In this document: positions 18,814 to 28,910 of the stretch, one piece after another
Layout: the number at the start of each line of letters is the position of its first letter
Numbering within the stretch: the stretch's first letter is position 1
DNA from: Armatimonadota bacterium
GTDB lineage: Bacteria; Bacteroidota; Ignavibacteria; OLB7
Direction of reading: 5' to 3'
DNA length: 58,160 nt
Assembly: GCA_020850315.1 (NCBI GenBank)
Contig: JADZEY010000070.1
Coordinates: forward strand, 1-58,160
Notes under the pieces: model-generated
The model's database searches: none
What the model saw: only the letters and a program-made list of their open reading frames with translations
Told to the model about the DNA's origin: nothing
Program-made: the position numbers and the translations under genes

Positions 18814-18821
18814 TATATTTG
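18814..18821 (+). promoter_or_regulatory. -7 promoter element of the E1 dehydrogenase gene
   Basis: TATATTTG exactly fits the Bacteroidota TAnnTTTG consensus; the start ATG is 57 bases downstream. It forms a divergent promoter pair with the subtilase element at 18715-18722. Confidence 0.6.
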
Positions 18822-18877
18822 GCTTCCGTAAAGTTATCGCATAACCAGCCTGAACATCTCTCAATCGGAATAGCCCT

Positions 18878-21013
18878 ATGAACGCAAGCCGGACAAAGGC
18901 AAAAGGGAAAGGGGGGAGCAAAACCCCTGCTGTGGCCGCAGCTTCAGCCCCGGCCAACACCACACAAACCGTTGCCAGCACGGCCAACGGAACCAGCGCA
19001 TTGAGCGCTGCGCCCCGCCCCGATAACGCAACGCTTCTTGCGTGGTATCGCTTGATGCACTTTGGCCGCATCCTTGACGAAAAAGCTGCCAACTACCTGA
19101 AACAAGCAAAAGGCTGGAGCTACCACGCACCATGCGCCGGGCACGAAGGAATCCAGCTTGCGCTTGGTTATTCGTTCCGCCAGGGCCACGATTTCCTTTT
19201 CCCCTACTACCGCGACCTGATGACCAGCCTTGCTGCCGGCATCAGCCCGTATGAGATTATCCTGAACGGGTTATCCAAAGATGGCGACGTTGCCGGCGGT
19301 GGGCGGCATATGTCGAACCACTTCGCCAAACCATCCATCAACATCCAGAACGTTTCAAGCTGCACCGGCAACCACGCGCCACAAGCGGTGGGGCTGGCCA
19401 AAGCCGTGAAATACTACAAGTCCGATGCCATCGTGTATTATTCCGGCGGCGAATCGGCCTGCGCCGAAGGGTATTTCTACGAGGCAGTCAACGGCGCGAC
19501 GCATGGCAAATTTCCGGTGGTGTTTGTTATCCAGAACAACCGCTACGGCATCTCGGTTCCGCTGCACGAGGCAATGGCCAACCAGGTGGTCAGCGACAAC
19601 TTCAAGGGCTTCCCGAACATGAAGATCATTGAGGTTGATGGAACCGATGTGATTGATTCGTGGCGTGGTATGCAGGAAGCAATCCAGTACGTGCAATCGG
19701 GCGCGGGGGCGGCAATGATCCATGCCGATTGCGCCCGCATCGGATCCCACTCCAACAGCGACCGCCACGAACTCTACCGCTCGCCCGAAGAATTAGCCGA
19801 AGCCAAACTGCGCGACCCAGTGAAAAAACTGCGCGAGTTGATTATCGCCGAAGGCATCGCCACCGACGATGAATTGAAGGCGATGGAGAAGCAGAACAAA
19901 ACGCAGATGCTGGAGGCCGCCGACCAAGCCGAGGCAACCCCCGATCCATCGCCGGAATCGTACAAAGATTTCTTTATTGCCCCGCCATACAACGCCACCG
20001 AGAACCGCGCCGCTGCCGGCGAAGAGATGACCTTGCTGCAAGCGTTGAACGAAACGATGAAGCAGGAATTCCGCCACAACCCCGACACGTTTATTTGGGG
20101 CCAGGATGTGGCCAACAAGGAGAAAGGGGGAATCTTCAATGTGACGAAAGGGATGCAGCAGGAGTTCGGCTACGACCGCGTGCACAACGCCCCGATTGCC
20201 GAGGATTACATCGTCGGCTCGGCAAACGGATTCAGCCGTTTCAACAGCAAGATTCGGGTGCTGGTGGAAGGTGCCGAGTTCGCCGATTATTTCTGGCCAG
20301 CAATGGAGCAAACGGTGGAGATGGGGCATGAGTATTGGCGCACACGCGGCCAGTTCTCGCCGAACGTCACCATCCGCATTGCTTCCGGCGGCTACATCAC
20401 CGGCGGGCTGTACCACTCGCAGACAATCGAGGCCACGCTGCAATCGCTTCCCGGAATGCGCGTGGTCTATCCAGCCTTTGCCGACGATGCCGCTGGGCTG
20501 CTTCGCACCTGTCTCCGTTCGCAAGGGATGAACATCTTCCTTGAACCGAAATATCTGTACAACCACGCTTGGGCAAAGACCCTTGTCCCGAACGGTTTTG
20601 AGGTTCCGTTCGGCGTTGCGCGCACCCGCCGCGAAGGGAATCACTTGGCGATTATCACCTACGGCAACGCCGTGCACCTATCGCTGCAAGCCGCCCAGAA
20701 ATTGGCCGCCGAGGGGATCGAGACCGAGGTGTTGGATCTTCGGACCATCCGCCCGATGGACGTTGGGGCAATCGTTGCGGCGGTGCGGAAAACGGGGCGT
20801 GCGTTGGTCGCGCACGAGGATCAGATCACTGGCGGCGTGGCCGGGGAGATCATCGCCACCATCATGGCCGAATGCTTCAGCCATTTGGATGCGCCGGTGA
20901 TGCGTGTTGGCAGCAAGGATACGCCCGTTGGATTCTCGCCAGTGTTAGAAAAAGCAATCCTGCTGAACGCTGACGATATCTACCAAAAAGCAAAACAGGT
21001 GGTCGCGTTTTAA
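18878..21013 (+). CDS. Fused 2-oxo acid dehydrogenase E1 (alpha and beta subunits in one chain)
   Basis: 711 residues. The N-terminal half (about 45-360) is an E1-alpha-type thiamine diphosphate domain (GNHAPQAVGLAKA..., then G-E-S at about 190 and NN near 218). The C-terminal half (from about 380) is E1-beta (MTLLQALNETM..., GADFADYFWPA-like segment, LDLRTIRPMD). The fusion is like the branched-chain 2-oxo acid dehydrogenase E1 of Bacteroidota and would decarboxylate a 2-oxo acid and pass the acyl group to a lipoyl E2. E2 and E3 are not in the window. The TPP/Mg motif GDG appears as G-E-S, a conservative but unusual change. The first 40 residues are low-complexity Ala/Lys/Thr. Confidence 0.85.
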   Translation: MNASRTKAKGKGGSKTPAVAAASAPANTTQTVASTANGTSALSAAPRPDNATLLAWYRLMHFGRILDEKAANYLKQAKGWSYHAPCAGHEGIQLALGYSFRQGHDFLFPYYRDLMTSLAAGISPYEIILNGLSKDGDVAGGGRHMSNHFAKPSINIQNVSSCTGNHAPQAVGLAKAVKYYKSDAIVYYSGGESACAEGYFYEAVNGATHGKFPVVFVIQNNRYGISVPLHEAMANQVVSDNFKGFPNMKIIEVDGTDVIDSWRGMQEAIQYVQSGAGAAMIHADCARIGSHSNSDRHELYRSPEELAEAKLRDPVKKLRELIIAEGIATDDELKAMEKQNKTQMLEAADQAEATPDPSPESYKDFFIAPPYNATENRAAAGEEMTLLQALNETMKQEFRHNPDTFIWGQDVANKEKGGIFNVTKGMQQEFGYDRVHNAPIAEDYIVGSANGFSRFNSKIRVLVEGAEFADYFWPAMEQTVEMGHEYWRTRGQFSPNVTIRIASGGYITGGLYHSQTIEATLQSLPGMRVVYPAFADDAAGLLRTCLRSQGMNIFLEPKYLYNHAWAKTLVPNGFEVPFGVARTRREGNHLAIITYGNAVHLSLQAAQKLAAEGIETEVLDLRTIRPMDVGAIVAAVRKTGRALVAHEDQITGGVAGEIIATIMAECFSHLDAPVMRVGSKDTPVGFSPVLEKAILLNADDIYQKAKQVVAF

Positions 21014-21046
21014 CAGAACGGATGGCTAATTGATTGAGCATAACCA

Positions 21047-21090
21047 AGAGACCTGATTGCCAACCGAACAATCAGGTCTCTGCTGTTTTT
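21047..21090 (+). terminator. Intrinsic terminator after the E1 gene
   Basis: A perfect 13-bp stem (AGAGACCTGATTG at 21047-21059, CAATCAGGTCTCT at 21069-21081), 9-base loop, then GCTGTTTTT. Separates the E1 gene from the efflux operon. Confidence 0.92.
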
Positions 21091-21135
21091 ATCGTTTCCG
21101 CAACTCTCAAAAAAACCTCCCGTAGGGGCCGACCT

Positions 21136-22470
21136 ATGACACTGCCACAACGCTTACAAGCACTTCGCTGCGCACTGCTGCTGGCCACTGCTATCCCGCT
21201 TGCGGCCCAGACCCCCGGAATCCCAACCACCGTCACGATTGACCAAGCTGTGCAGATTGCACTGGAGCGTAACATCGGGATCGAGCGTGCGCGGCTGAGC
21301 GTGGAATCTGCGGGCGCACGCATCACCAGCGCGTTCGGTTCCTTCCTTCCAACGGTGAATCTTTCGGCGGGCTATGCCAAGCCGCTGACTTCGGGCGATG
21401 TGGTGATTCAGGGGACAAAAATCCCCGGCAATCAACCCGATAATATCCTGAGCGCGAACGCCTCAACCAGCGTTGTGTTGTTCAATGGCTTTGCCAACTC
21501 CGCCAACTACAGTGCCGCCCAATCCTCCTACAATGCCACGCTGGAAAACCTGAACAAAACCCGCGCCGATGTTGCCTTCCAAGCCCGAAGCACTTTCCTG
21601 AACGCGCTGCGTGCCGAGCAGATTATGGACGTGCGGAAGAACGATCTTGAGGTTGCCCGCGAACAGCTTGCACGGCTGAAAGGGTTGGTGGAAGGTGGGG
21701 TGGGATTGATGACCAGCGTCTATTCCCAAGAGGCAGAAGTTGCCAACGGCGAGCTTGCGATAGAGCAATCTATCACCGATGCCACCATCGCCCGGAACAC
21801 CCTGAAGCAACTGCTGAACGTCTCACCGCTGAACGATCTTCAGCTTTCCAGCCAGGGGGTTGCCGCAACGATTGACACCAACGAGATTGCCCGCAACCGC
21901 GCACTGTTCCGCAGCTTCGGCCAGCTTGCGGGGGAGCAGATTGAGCAGCGGCGCGAGGTCCAAGCCGCCAAGTTGAACATCGAGGCAGCGCGCTTTTCGG
22001 TGGCGGCTTCCAAAGGGGGATATTATCCAAGCCTTTCGGCCAGCTTGGGCTACAGTTGGCAGAAAGTTCCCGATTACAGTTCCGACAACGCCGACTTTAG
22101 TTTGAACCTGAGCTACTCACCCTTCGATGGCTTCCGCACCAGCGAATCGGTGCAGCTTGCCGAAGCACAACTGAAGCAATCCGAGCTTGATCTTCAGCAA
22201 CTGCAAGTGCAACTGAACGCCGAACTTCAGCAGGCCATTGCCCGGCTGGACGGAGCCGAGCGGCAGCTGTTGGCAGCAAATAAATCGGTGCAGGCATCGC
22301 GCCAAAGCCGCATCGCCGCCGACGAACGCTACAAGGTTGGCGTTGGCAACTACAGCGATTACCTTCTGGCAAACGCCCAGTATCTGAACGCCCAAATCAA
22401 CCAAGTCAACGCAGTGTTCAACTATCGCCTTGCACTGTACGAAGTGCAGTATCAGTTGGGCCAGGAATAA
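21136..22470 (+). CDS. TolC-family outer-membrane efflux protein
   Basis: 444 residues. A signal peptide ends near residue 24 (PLAAQ). Two tandem OEP repeats follow, each with a beta-strand pair (SAGYAKPLTSG...; SLGYSWQKVPD...) and long amphipathic helices rich in Ala, Gln and Glu, as in the TolC beta-barrel/alpha-tunnel. It should form the trimeric exit duct for the adaptor and MacB-like pump encoded next. ATG 21136 is chosen since it directly starts the signal peptide; the frame upstream contains the E1 terminator. Confidence 0.88.
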   Translation: MTLPQRLQALRCALLLATAIPLAAQTPGIPTTVTIDQAVQIALERNIGIERARLSVESAGARITSAFGSFLPTVNLSAGYAKPLTSGDVVIQGTKIPGNQPDNILSANASTSVVLFNGFANSANYSAAQSSYNATLENLNKTRADVAFQARSTFLNALRAEQIMDVRKNDLEVAREQLARLKGLVEGGVGLMTSVYSQEAEVANGELAIEQSITDATIARNTLKQLLNVSPLNDLQLSSQGVAATIDTNEIARNRALFRSFGQLAGEQIEQRREVQAAKLNIEAARFSVAASKGGYYPSLSASLGYSWQKVPDYSSDNADFSLNLSYSPFDGFRTSESVQLAEAQLKQSELDLQQLQVQLNAELQQAIARLDGAERQLLAANKSVQASRQSRIAADERYKVGVGNYSDYLLANAQYLNAQINQVNAVFNYRLALYEVQYQLGQE

Positions 22471-22488
22471 TCACCCGCACTTGGGATC

Positions 22489-22600
22489 GCCGAGCGTCTG
22501 CTCGGCAACCGAACACGCGGAGTTTCTGAGCAGATCCGTTAAGCAACCAAATCCAGTACCCCTCATCCGGCATTCGACATTCGGCATTCAACATTTCATA
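22489..22600. repeat. Intergenic hairpin and CATTCGACATTC-type repeat
   Basis: A 7-bp stem GCCGAGC/GCTCGGC (22489-22495, 22500-22506) is followed at about 22566-22596 by a run of CATTCGACATTCGGCATTC-like units. Similar units occur at about 27285-27300 and 39059-39095. It lies inside the efflux operon, between tolC-like and adaptor genes. Confidence 0.5.
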
Positions 22601-22634
22601 CTCACTGACGAAATCACAGATAGGCATTTTCACT

Positions 22635-23966
22635 ATGGCTGAGACCACAACCAACCGCCGCCCCCTAAAAAAGAAAAGCCGCACCGGATTGATCGTTGGC
22701 ATCGTGCTGGCGGTGCTGCTTGGCAGCGCGATTGCCGCAATGGTGCTGCGCGATAGCGACGGGGAAGGAATCCTGGTGGAAACCGAAAAAGTGCAACGCC
22801 GCGACATCACCCAAACCGTCTATGGCCGAGGGACGATTGACCCCGAAACCCAACTGGTGATCTCCTCCGAAGTCAGTGGCGAGATCGTTTTTCTGGGAGC
22901 AAAGGAAGGGGATGTTGTCCAGAAAGGACAGGTGTTAGTGAAGATCAATCCGCAGTCCATGCTGGCGCAGCAATCCGAAGCGCAGGCCGCTATTTCTGGG
23001 GCGCAAGCGCGGCTGGCTTCGGCGAAAGCTGGGCTGATTCGCCAACAAACTGAGCTTGCACGAATCCAACAATTGTTCGACAAAAATCTTTCCACCCGGC
23101 AGGAGCTTGACAACGCAAAATCCCAGGTGCAAATCTCCGAAGCTGAGGTTGATGCTGCCGGATTTGCTGTTGACCAAGCCCGTGCGAACTCGCGGATGGT
23201 GCAGGAATCGCTGAACAAAACCACCATCCGCGCACCAATCACCGGGACCATCGTGAAGCTGAACAGCAAGGTGGGTGAGAAAGTTGTTGGCGCAATCCAG
23301 ATGACCGGCACCGAGATTATGACCATTGCCGATTTAAGCGTGATTGAAGCCGTGGTGGATGTCTCGGAAAATGACGTGGTGCAAGTGCAGTTGAACGATA
23401 CCGCCGACGTTGAGGTGGATGCAATCGCCAACGAGAAATTCAAAGCCTACGTCAGCCAAATCGCTAACTCACCAAAAAAAAGCGGACTGGGAACCACCGA
23501 CCAAGTAACCAACTTCGAGGTCCGTGTGCGGTTTGTGAACCCCGACCCACGGCTGCGCCCGGGAATGACCGCAACAGCAACCATAAAAACGGCAACCGCC
23601 AAGAACGTTCTTTCCGTCCCGCTGCAATCTGTCACCTCGCGCGATGAAGACAAGGAGAAAGACTCCATCCGCGCTGCCGAAGAAGAAGAGCGGAGCGTGA
23701 AGAACGTGAAACTGGCATCGAAAAAAGAAGAGAAAGCGCAGCCGATGGTGTTCGTGAAAGTTGGCGATAGCGTCACCATTCGCAAGGTGGAGTATGGCAT
23801 CCGCGATGAACAGTACTACCAGATCACAAGCGGGCTGAACGAAGGGGAAGAAGTTATCAGCGGCGGCTACAAGGCAATCTCCAAGGACCTTGAGCAAGGG
23901 TCGAAGGTCCGCATTGACCTTGAGGTAAAAAAGAAAGAGAAGAACGAGAAGGGAGGGAAGAAATAG
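22635..23966 (+). CDS. Periplasmic adaptor (MacA/HlyD family)
   Basis: 443 residues. One N-terminal membrane helix (about 17-37), a barrel-sandwich segment (VVSGEI...[15 protein letters not shown] near 80-105), a long helical hairpin of Ala/Gln-rich heptads (about 110-190), a second lipoyl half ([13 protein letters not shown] near 205) and membrane-proximal beta domains. The C-terminus has a Lys/Glu-rich tail. It should bridge the MacB-like pump in the inner membrane to the TolC-like protein. The stop overlaps no gene; the ATPase ATG follows after one base, so the two are translationally coupled. Confidence 0.9.
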   Translation: MAETTTNRRPLKKKSRTGLIVGIVLAVLLGSAIAAMVLRDSDGEGILVETEKVQRRDITQTVYGRGTIDPETQLVISSEVSGEIVFLGAKEGDVVQKGQVLVKINPQSMLAQQSEAQAAISGAQARLASAKAGLIRQQTELARIQQLFDKNLSTRQELDNAKSQVQISEAEVDAAGFAVDQARANSRMVQESLNKTTIRAPITGTIVKLNSKVGEKVVGAIQMTGTEIMTIADLSVIEAVVDVSENDVVQVQLNDTADVEVDAIANEKFKAYVSQIANSPKKSGLGTTDQVTNFEVRVRFVNPDPRLRPGMTATATIKTATAKNVLSVPLQSVTSRDEDKEKDSIRAAEEEERSVKNVKLASKKEEKAQPMVFVKVGDSVTIRKVEYGIRDEQYYQITSGLNEGEEVISGGYKAISKDLEQGSKVRIDLEVKKKEKNEKGGKK

Positions 23967-23967
23967 C

Positions 23968-24759
23968 ATGACCCCAACGCCAACTTTAGAACCAAACTCA
24001 CCGCTACATTCGGAACCAACCAGCACTGGCGGGGAAGCAATCATTGAAATCCGCCACGTGGCGCGGCGGTACGATATGGGGGCCGAAACCATCCACGCTC
24101 TTCGCGACGTTTCGCTGACGATTCGCCGGAATGAGTACGTGGCAATCATGGGGCCGTCCGGATCGGGCAAATCAACGTTGATGAACATCATCGGCTGCCT
24201 TGACACCCCCTCCGGCGGCGACTACTACTTTGAAGGCGAGTTGGTCTCCAAAATGAGCGATAACGAGCTTGCCCAAATCCGCAACCAGCAGATTGGCTTC
24301 GTCTTCCAAACCTTCAATTTGTTGGCGCGGAACGATGCTGTGAAGAACGTCGAGCTTCCGTTAGTCTATGCCGGCGTAAGCCGCCAGGACCGCCACCAGC
24401 GGGCGGTTGAGGCGTTGCGGCAGGTGGGATTGGAGGATCGGATGACACACAAACCAAACGAGCTTTCCGGCGGTCAGCGCCAGCGTGTGGCGATTGCGCG
24501 CGCCCTTGTCACCCGCCCCTCCATCATCCTTGCCGACGAGCCAACGGGGAATCTTGACACCGCAACCGGGGTTGACATCATGCGGTTGTTCGAAGATTTG
24601 TGGCGGAAGGGAAACACCATCATTCTGGTGACACACGAAGAAGACGTGGCGCGCAACGCCGCCCGCATCATCCGCGTCCGCGATGGCAAAATTGAGAGCG
24701 ATGGCCCCAATCCGAACCGCATCCAAATGAACACACCAACCGCGCCAACAACGCCATGA
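23968..24759 (+). CDS. MacB-type ABC transporter ATPase subunit
   Basis: 263 residues, a stand-alone LolD/MacB-type ATPase. Walker [10 protein letters not shown] near 62, Q-loop VFQTFNLL near 112, signature LSGGQRQR near 165, Walker B IILADEPT near 185 and H-loop VTHEED near 220. The first 20 residues are a Pro/Thr-rich lead. Unlike E. coli MacB the ATPase and permease are separate chains. The stop overlaps the next start by four bases (ATGA), typical of a tight complex. Confidence 0.93.
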   Translation: MTPTPTLEPNSPLHSEPTSTGGEAIIEIRHVARRYDMGAETIHALRDVSLTIRRNEYVAIMGPSGSGKSTLMNIIGCLDTPSGGDYYFEGELVSKMSDNELAQIRNQQIGFVFQTFNLLARNDAVKNVELPLVYAGVSRQDRHQRAVEALRQVGLEDRMTHKPNELSGGQRQRVAIARALVTRPSIILADEPTGNLDTATGVDIMRLFEDLWRKGNTIILVTHEEDVARNAARIIRVRDGKIESDGPNPNRIQMNTPTAPTTP

Positions 24760-26000
24760 TGCAGTTCCTCGAAAGTATCCGCCTTGCCGTTGCGGCACTG
24801 ATTGCCAACAAAATGCGTGGCGCATTAACCACGCTTGGTGTGGTGATCGGCATCTTTTTTGTGCTGCTGATGGGGTGGCTGCTTACCGGGTTGGATAACG
24901 TGCTGGACGAAACCCTTGCCACTTTCGGCGACGACATCCTGTACGTTGATAAATTCAACTGGGCCGGTGAGGGCGATTGGTTCGAGAACCGCAACCGGAA
25001 GAACATCACCTTCGACCAATTCGAACGGGTGCGCCAGCGGCTGGCATCCGCTGCCGAGTACGTGATCCCAACCGCACGTGCCAACGGCGCGTCGGTCCGA
25101 CACGGCGATGAAGAGTTGACCTCCGCAGTAATCTTCGGCACAACCTCACAGTACATTGCCATGTATGGTGGCAATGTGAAGGAGGGGCGGTTTTTCTCCG
25201 AGATTGAAGAGCAGTCGGGCGGGTTTGTGGCCGTGATTGGCGCGAACGTCGCAAACAGCCTTTTCCCGAAAGGTGATGCGATTGGCCGGGTGGTGAAAAT
25301 TCAAGGTATCCCATTCACGATTATCGGCGTGATGCCCAAGCGCGGGTCGCTTCTTGCCGATATGGTTGACGACCAATTATTGATTCCGATCAGGCGCTTT
25401 TTTGGATTGTACGGCAACGGTATTCGTGTAGTCATCAACGTGAAAGCGGGGGGCGTTGAGCATCTGGAGGATGTTCGGTATGCCACGCTGGGGGCCATGC
25501 GCGAAGTCCGTTCGATAGCCCCCGGCCAGCGTGACGATTTCAGCATCAACACGCAAGAGCAGTTCCGCAAGCAGTCCGATCAGCTTCGCGCCATTGTTTG
25601 GGGGGTGGGGCTGGTGATGACCGGGTTATCGCTGCTTGTTGGCTCCATCGGGATTATGAACATCATGTTCGTTTCCGTGGTGGAGCGCACAAAGGAAATC
25701 GGCATTCGCAAGGCAATCGGCGCAACCCGCAGCTCGGTGTTGCAGCAATTTCTGGTGGAGGCCATCCTTCTCTGCTTGATCGGGACAGCTATTGGCGTGC
25801 TGCTGACTTCGGGGGTGGCATATGCTGGTGCGTACTTCGCCGAAAAGTATTGGGAGATTGATGTGTTGGATTCGACAATCTCCATTTCGCAGTTGGTGTT
25901 GGCCGTGGTGGTTTCGCTGGCGGTTGGGGTGCTTGCCGGAATCATCCCCGCCTTCCGCGCCTCGCGGTTGGATCCGGTGGAGGCGTTACGGGCCGAGTAA
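24756..26000 (+). CDS. MacB/FtsX-type permease 1
   Basis: 414 residues with the MacB fold: one N-terminal transmembrane helix (about 18-42), a large periplasmic domain with MacB-PCD character (about 45-280), and three C-terminal helices near 285-310, 335-360 and 375-400. The cytoplasmic coupling motif [19 protein letters not shown] lies between helices 2 and 3. It works with the ATPase and adaptor. A second, related permease follows after 49 bases. Confidence 0.9.
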   Translation: MMQFLESIRLAVAALIANKMRGALTTLGVVIGIFFVLLMGWLLTGLDNVLDETLATFGDDILYVDKFNWAGEGDWFENRNRKNITFDQFERVRQRLASAAEYVIPTARANGASVRHGDEELTSAVIFGTTSQYIAMYGGNVKEGRFFSEIEEQSGGFVAVIGANVANSLFPKGDAIGRVVKIQGIPFTIIGVMPKRGSLLADMVDDQLLIPIRRFFGLYGNGIRVVINVKAGGVEHLEDVRYATLGAMREVRSIAPGQRDDFSINTQEQFRKQSDQLRAIVWGVGLVMTGLSLLVGSIGIMNIMFVSVVERTKEIGIRKAIGATRSSVLQQFLVEAILLCLIGTAIGVLLTSGVAYAGAYFAEKYWEIDVLDSTISISQLVLAVVVSLAVGVLAGIIPAFRASRLDPVEALRAE

Positions 26001-26049
26001 GTTTGGCCACAGAAACAGATTTCACAACAACGATGGTATCCTAACAACC

Positions 26050-27270
26050 ATGCAAGTCACCGAATCAGTACGAATGGCAATCGGCGCAATCCGCGCAAAC
26101 AAGCTGCGGGCCGGGCTGACGTTGCTTTCCATCTCCATCGGTGTGTTTGCCATTGTTGGTGTTGCTGCTGCCGTGGGTGCATTAACCGCAAGCATTGATA
26201 AACAGTTGGAGTCGCTGGGCCGCAGCACCTTCATCATCCAGCGGGATCCTGCGTTCGAGATGGGGGGCGTTGGCGACCGCCGCCCGCAGATCACATTGCG
26301 CCAAGCAATGGATTTTAAAAACCGCTTTGCCGCTGCCGAAAATGTCTCGCTCACCAACTTCATTGGCGGGGTGGTCATCAAGTTCGAAGACAAATCGAGC
26401 GACCCCACATACTTCATTGTTGGCGGCGATGAATCCTACCTTCCCACCAACGACTACACCGTGGAAGAAGGGCGTTCGATTGACCCGATGGATATCCAGA
26501 ACGGGTCCGACCTGGTGGTGATTGGTGCCGACATTGCCAACAAATTCTTTAAACACCGCAGCGCACTTGGGAAGCAGATAAAATTGAACGGCTACCCCTA
26601 CACCGTGATTGGCGTGCTGCAGAGCAAGGGGGCAGTGTTTGGGCAAAGCCAGGATAATATTGTGTTGATTCCGATCACCAGTGCTGCCCGCCGATTCTTC
26701 GATGAATGGGGGTCTAGCGTTAGCATGGCAATCCGCGCCCCTTCGATTGAGACGTTGGAGGAGACGATGGATCAGGCCATTGGGCTGATGCGGATTATCC
26801 GGCGGTTGGATATCGGGCAGGAAAATGATTTTGAGGTGATCACCAACGAATCGCTGAGTGAGACCTTCGGCGGGATCACGAAGTACGTTTCCTGGTTTGG
26901 GGCAATCTGCGGCGCGTTTGCGCTGCTGGCGGCGGGCATTGGGATTATGAACATCATGCTGGTATCGGTGAAGGAGCGCACGCGCGAGATTGGAATCCGC
27001 AAAGCGATTGGGGCGACATCGGGGAACATCCTTTCGCAGTTTATCATCGAGGCGGTGACGCTCTGCCAGCTTGGCGCGCTGATCGGAATCGGGGTTGGGG
27101 TGGCGATTGGGCTTGGCGTTGGCGCGCTGCTTGGCATTGTGGCCCCGATACCGTGGGAATCGGTCGGCATTTCCGTTGGTATCTGCTTGCTGATCGGCAT
27201 CATCTTCGGCAGCTTCCCCGCCTGGAAGGCATCCCAACTGGACCCGATTGAAGCGTTGCGGTATGAGTAA
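26050..27270 (+). CDS. MacB/FtsX-type permease 2
   Basis: 406 residues with the same layout as permease 1: N-terminal helix (about 20-42), periplasmic domain, and three C-terminal helices, with the same coupling motif [21 protein letters not shown] 26050 (MQVTESVRMAI) is the natural start; the frame is open upstream only because of overlap with permease 1. Paired permeases suggest a heterodimeric pump, as each MacB functional unit needs two. Gene duplication followed by divergence is likely. Confidence 0.88.
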   Translation: MQVTESVRMAIGAIRANKLRAGLTLLSISIGVFAIVGVAAAVGALTASIDKQLESLGRSTFIIQRDPAFEMGGVGDRRPQITLRQAMDFKNRFAAAENVSLTNFIGGVVIKFEDKSSDPTYFIVGGDESYLPTNDYTVEEGRSIDPMDIQNGSDLVVIGADIANKFFKHRSALGKQIKLNGYPYTVIGVLQSKGAVFGQSQDNIVLIPITSAARRFFDEWGSSVSMAIRAPSIETLEETMDQAIGLMRIIRRLDIGQENDFEVITNESLSETFGGITKYVSWFGAICGAFALLAAGIGIMNIMLVSVKERTREIGIRKAIGATSGNILSQFIIEAVTLCQLGALIGIGVGVAIGLGVGALLGIVAPIPWESVGISVGICLLIGIIFGSFPAWKASQLDPIEALRYE

Positions 27271-27629
27271 GGGAAGCACCGAATGCCGAATGAAGGATAA
27301 CCTCTTCGCTACGGACTACTGATGACCAATCTTTTACCGATTACCGACTCGTCACAAGGCGTTGCCATAGGCGGCCTCCGCTAACTTCTTCAATTTTTCT
27401 CCCGTTGTTCGACCGTGCCAGGTAGCATTGCAGCGTTTTTTTCCTAATTTGGTGCGGCCTTCTGATGAACATGAAAAGGTTTGAGAGTGATGCTCACAGC
27501 ATCCGCACGCATAGGATCACACCGAATTATTGATAACGCCTTCGCTTGATGCTTACCGGCTCAATCGTCTGTCCATAACTTTGACAGTTCCAATCCCACA
27601 CAATAATCCGGATAACGGAGGCACAATTC
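27271..27629. other. 359-base intergenic region with degenerate repeats
   Basis: No gene is seen. About 27285-27350 contains degenerate copies of two repeat types found elsewhere: CCGAATGCCGAATG and GGACTACTGATGACC. The middle (27440-27462) has a T-run followed by CTAATTTGG, a weak -7-like element that could start the transcript of the lipoprotein and LysM genes. A good ribosome binding site (ACGGAGG) lies just before 27630. Confidence 0.4.
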
Positions 27630-27959
27630 ATGAACCGAACACTGAAGGCCGCAGCACTAATGCTTGCCGCCGCTGGCTTCTCGGTACTAACTGGCTGCAC
27701 CAGCATGATCACCGAAGAACAGCTTGCCGAAATGCGCCGACTACGGGCCGAAGACCGCACGCTTAACGAGCAGATTCGCATGAGAGAAAGCGAAATCAGC
27801 CAGTTAAAAAGCGAGATCGGCTCGCGCCAGTCGGAACTTGACCGCTGCAACAGCACCAAGCAGTTCATTGAGGGGAAGATGGCACAATGGCCAAATGTCT
27901 GGCCCGACTGGACTGAAGTCCCGGCCCAACAGCCCACTGAATCAAAGCCACGCCGCTGA
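27630..27959 (+). CDS. Small coiled-coil lipoprotein
   Basis: 109 residues. Signal peptide with lipobox LTGC (Cys23, in GFSVLTGCTS). Residues about 29-75 are a heptad-rich coiled coil (EEQLAEMRRLRAEDRTLNEQ... SEISQLKSEIGSR). The tail is Trp/Pro-rich. It resembles small Lpp- or Spr-like envelope spacers. A strong Shine-Dalgarno GGAGG stands 8 bases upstream. The LysM gene follows after 32 bases with a similar GGAGGA site, so the two are one operon, perhaps a peptidoglycan-binding pair. Confidence 0.75.
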   Translation: MNRTLKAAALMLAAAGFSVLTGCTSMITEEQLAEMRRLRAEDRTLNEQIRMRESEISQLKSEIGSRQSELDRCNSTKQFIEGKMAQWPNVWPDWTEVPAQQPTESKPRR

Positions 27960-27991
27960 TCCCATCAACGAACTAACGGAGGAAACAACCA

Positions 27992-28834
27992 ATGAAGACA
28001 CTATACCTGGCGTTGATCGCCATGTTGCTGGCAGCCCCGGTGTTCGCCCAAGATGGCGACCGCGCACCGGACAGTATGGCTGATTCGCTACTGACCAAAA
28101 AACAAGCCGAAACCCGCATCAACGAATGGCGGCTGAAGGTGAAAGCCTTGCAGGATAAAGCCGACGCACTCAGTGCCGAGAAAACCCAGAACGAGCAACG
28201 CCTTGCCCAAATTCGCAACGATGTCAAGGCGTGCAACGATGCCATTTATGCAATGATTGGCGCAACCGATGCCGACGTGAACGCCTTCCGCGAGCGCGTT
28301 GGCCGTCTGGAGAATCGCATCCGCGAAATGAAGAGCATGAGCGATGAGCAACTTGCCGACAACATCGCCCAAATTGATGCTTTGCAGACCGAGATGAACG
28401 AAATCCGCCGCAACAAAATTGCTGTGTTGCCGGAGTTCTACAACAAACTGATCTCGATGCAATCGGACATCAATCAACTGCGCGAGCGTGCCGGGCGTGG
28501 CAAGAAATTCTACACAGTTGGCACCTGGTCTAAGGATCGGGATTGCTTGTGGAACATTGCCGAGAAGAATGAGATTTACGCCGATGCCTTCATGTGGCCA
28601 AAAATCTGGCAGGCCAACACCGACCAGATTCGCAACCCCGACGTGATCTATCCAGGCCAAAAGCTGACGATCCCGCCGCGTGGGCCCAAAAGCGATGAAG
28701 AAATGCGTGCCGAACGCTTGTACTTCCGCAAAAAGAAAATTGCTGCCGCCGCCGCTGCCCGCGCTCGCCGCGCCGCCGCCGAGCGTACCCAGCAAGTTGA
28801 CCAGCAAGAAGCCGGAAGCGGCGAAAAGAAATAA
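27992..28834 (+). CDS. Secreted coiled-coil protein with LysM domain
   Basis: 280 residues. Signal peptide at 1-19 (cleavage near VFAQ). Residues about 30-165 are a long coiled coil. A LysM-like domain follows (FYTVGTWSKDRDCLWNIAEKNEIYADAFMWPKIWQAN ... IRNPDVIYPGQKLTIPP, about 170-227). The C-terminal 50 residues are Ala/Arg/Lys-rich. The LysM suggests peptidoglycan binding in the periplasm; coiled coil and lipoprotein partner suggest a structural envelope role. Similar LysM proteins with N-terminal coiled coils occur in Chlorobi/Ignavibacteria (from memory). A strong SD (GGAGGA) precedes ATG 27992. Confidence 0.8.
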   Translation: MKTLYLALIAMLLAAPVFAQDGDRAPDSMADSLLTKKQAETRINEWRLKVKALQDKADALSAEKTQNEQRLAQIRNDVKACNDAIYAMIGATDADVNAFRERVGRLENRIREMKSMSDEQLADNIAQIDALQTEMNEIRRNKIAVLPEFYNKLISMQSDINQLRERAGRGKKFYTVGTWSKDRDCLWNIAEKNEIYADAFMWPKIWQANTDQIRNPDVIYPGQKLTIPPRGPKSDEEMRAERLYFRKKKIAAAAAARARRAAAERTQQVDQQEAGSGEKK

Positions 28835-28871
28835 GTCAACCGCACACACGCAAGAAGCAACGCAAAACCTT

Positions 28872-28910
28872 CAAAGCCTGCTGGGTAATCCCCTGGCAGG
28901 CTTTGTTTTG
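28872..28910 (+). terminator. Intrinsic terminator after the LysM gene
   Basis: A 10-bp stem (CAAAGCCTGC at 28872-28881, GCAGGCTTTG at 28896-28905) followed by TTTTG. Confidence 0.85.

Noticed and set aside
19793-20677. Minus-strand 294-codon frame opposite E1
   Set aside because: Antisense shadow of a well-supported gene.
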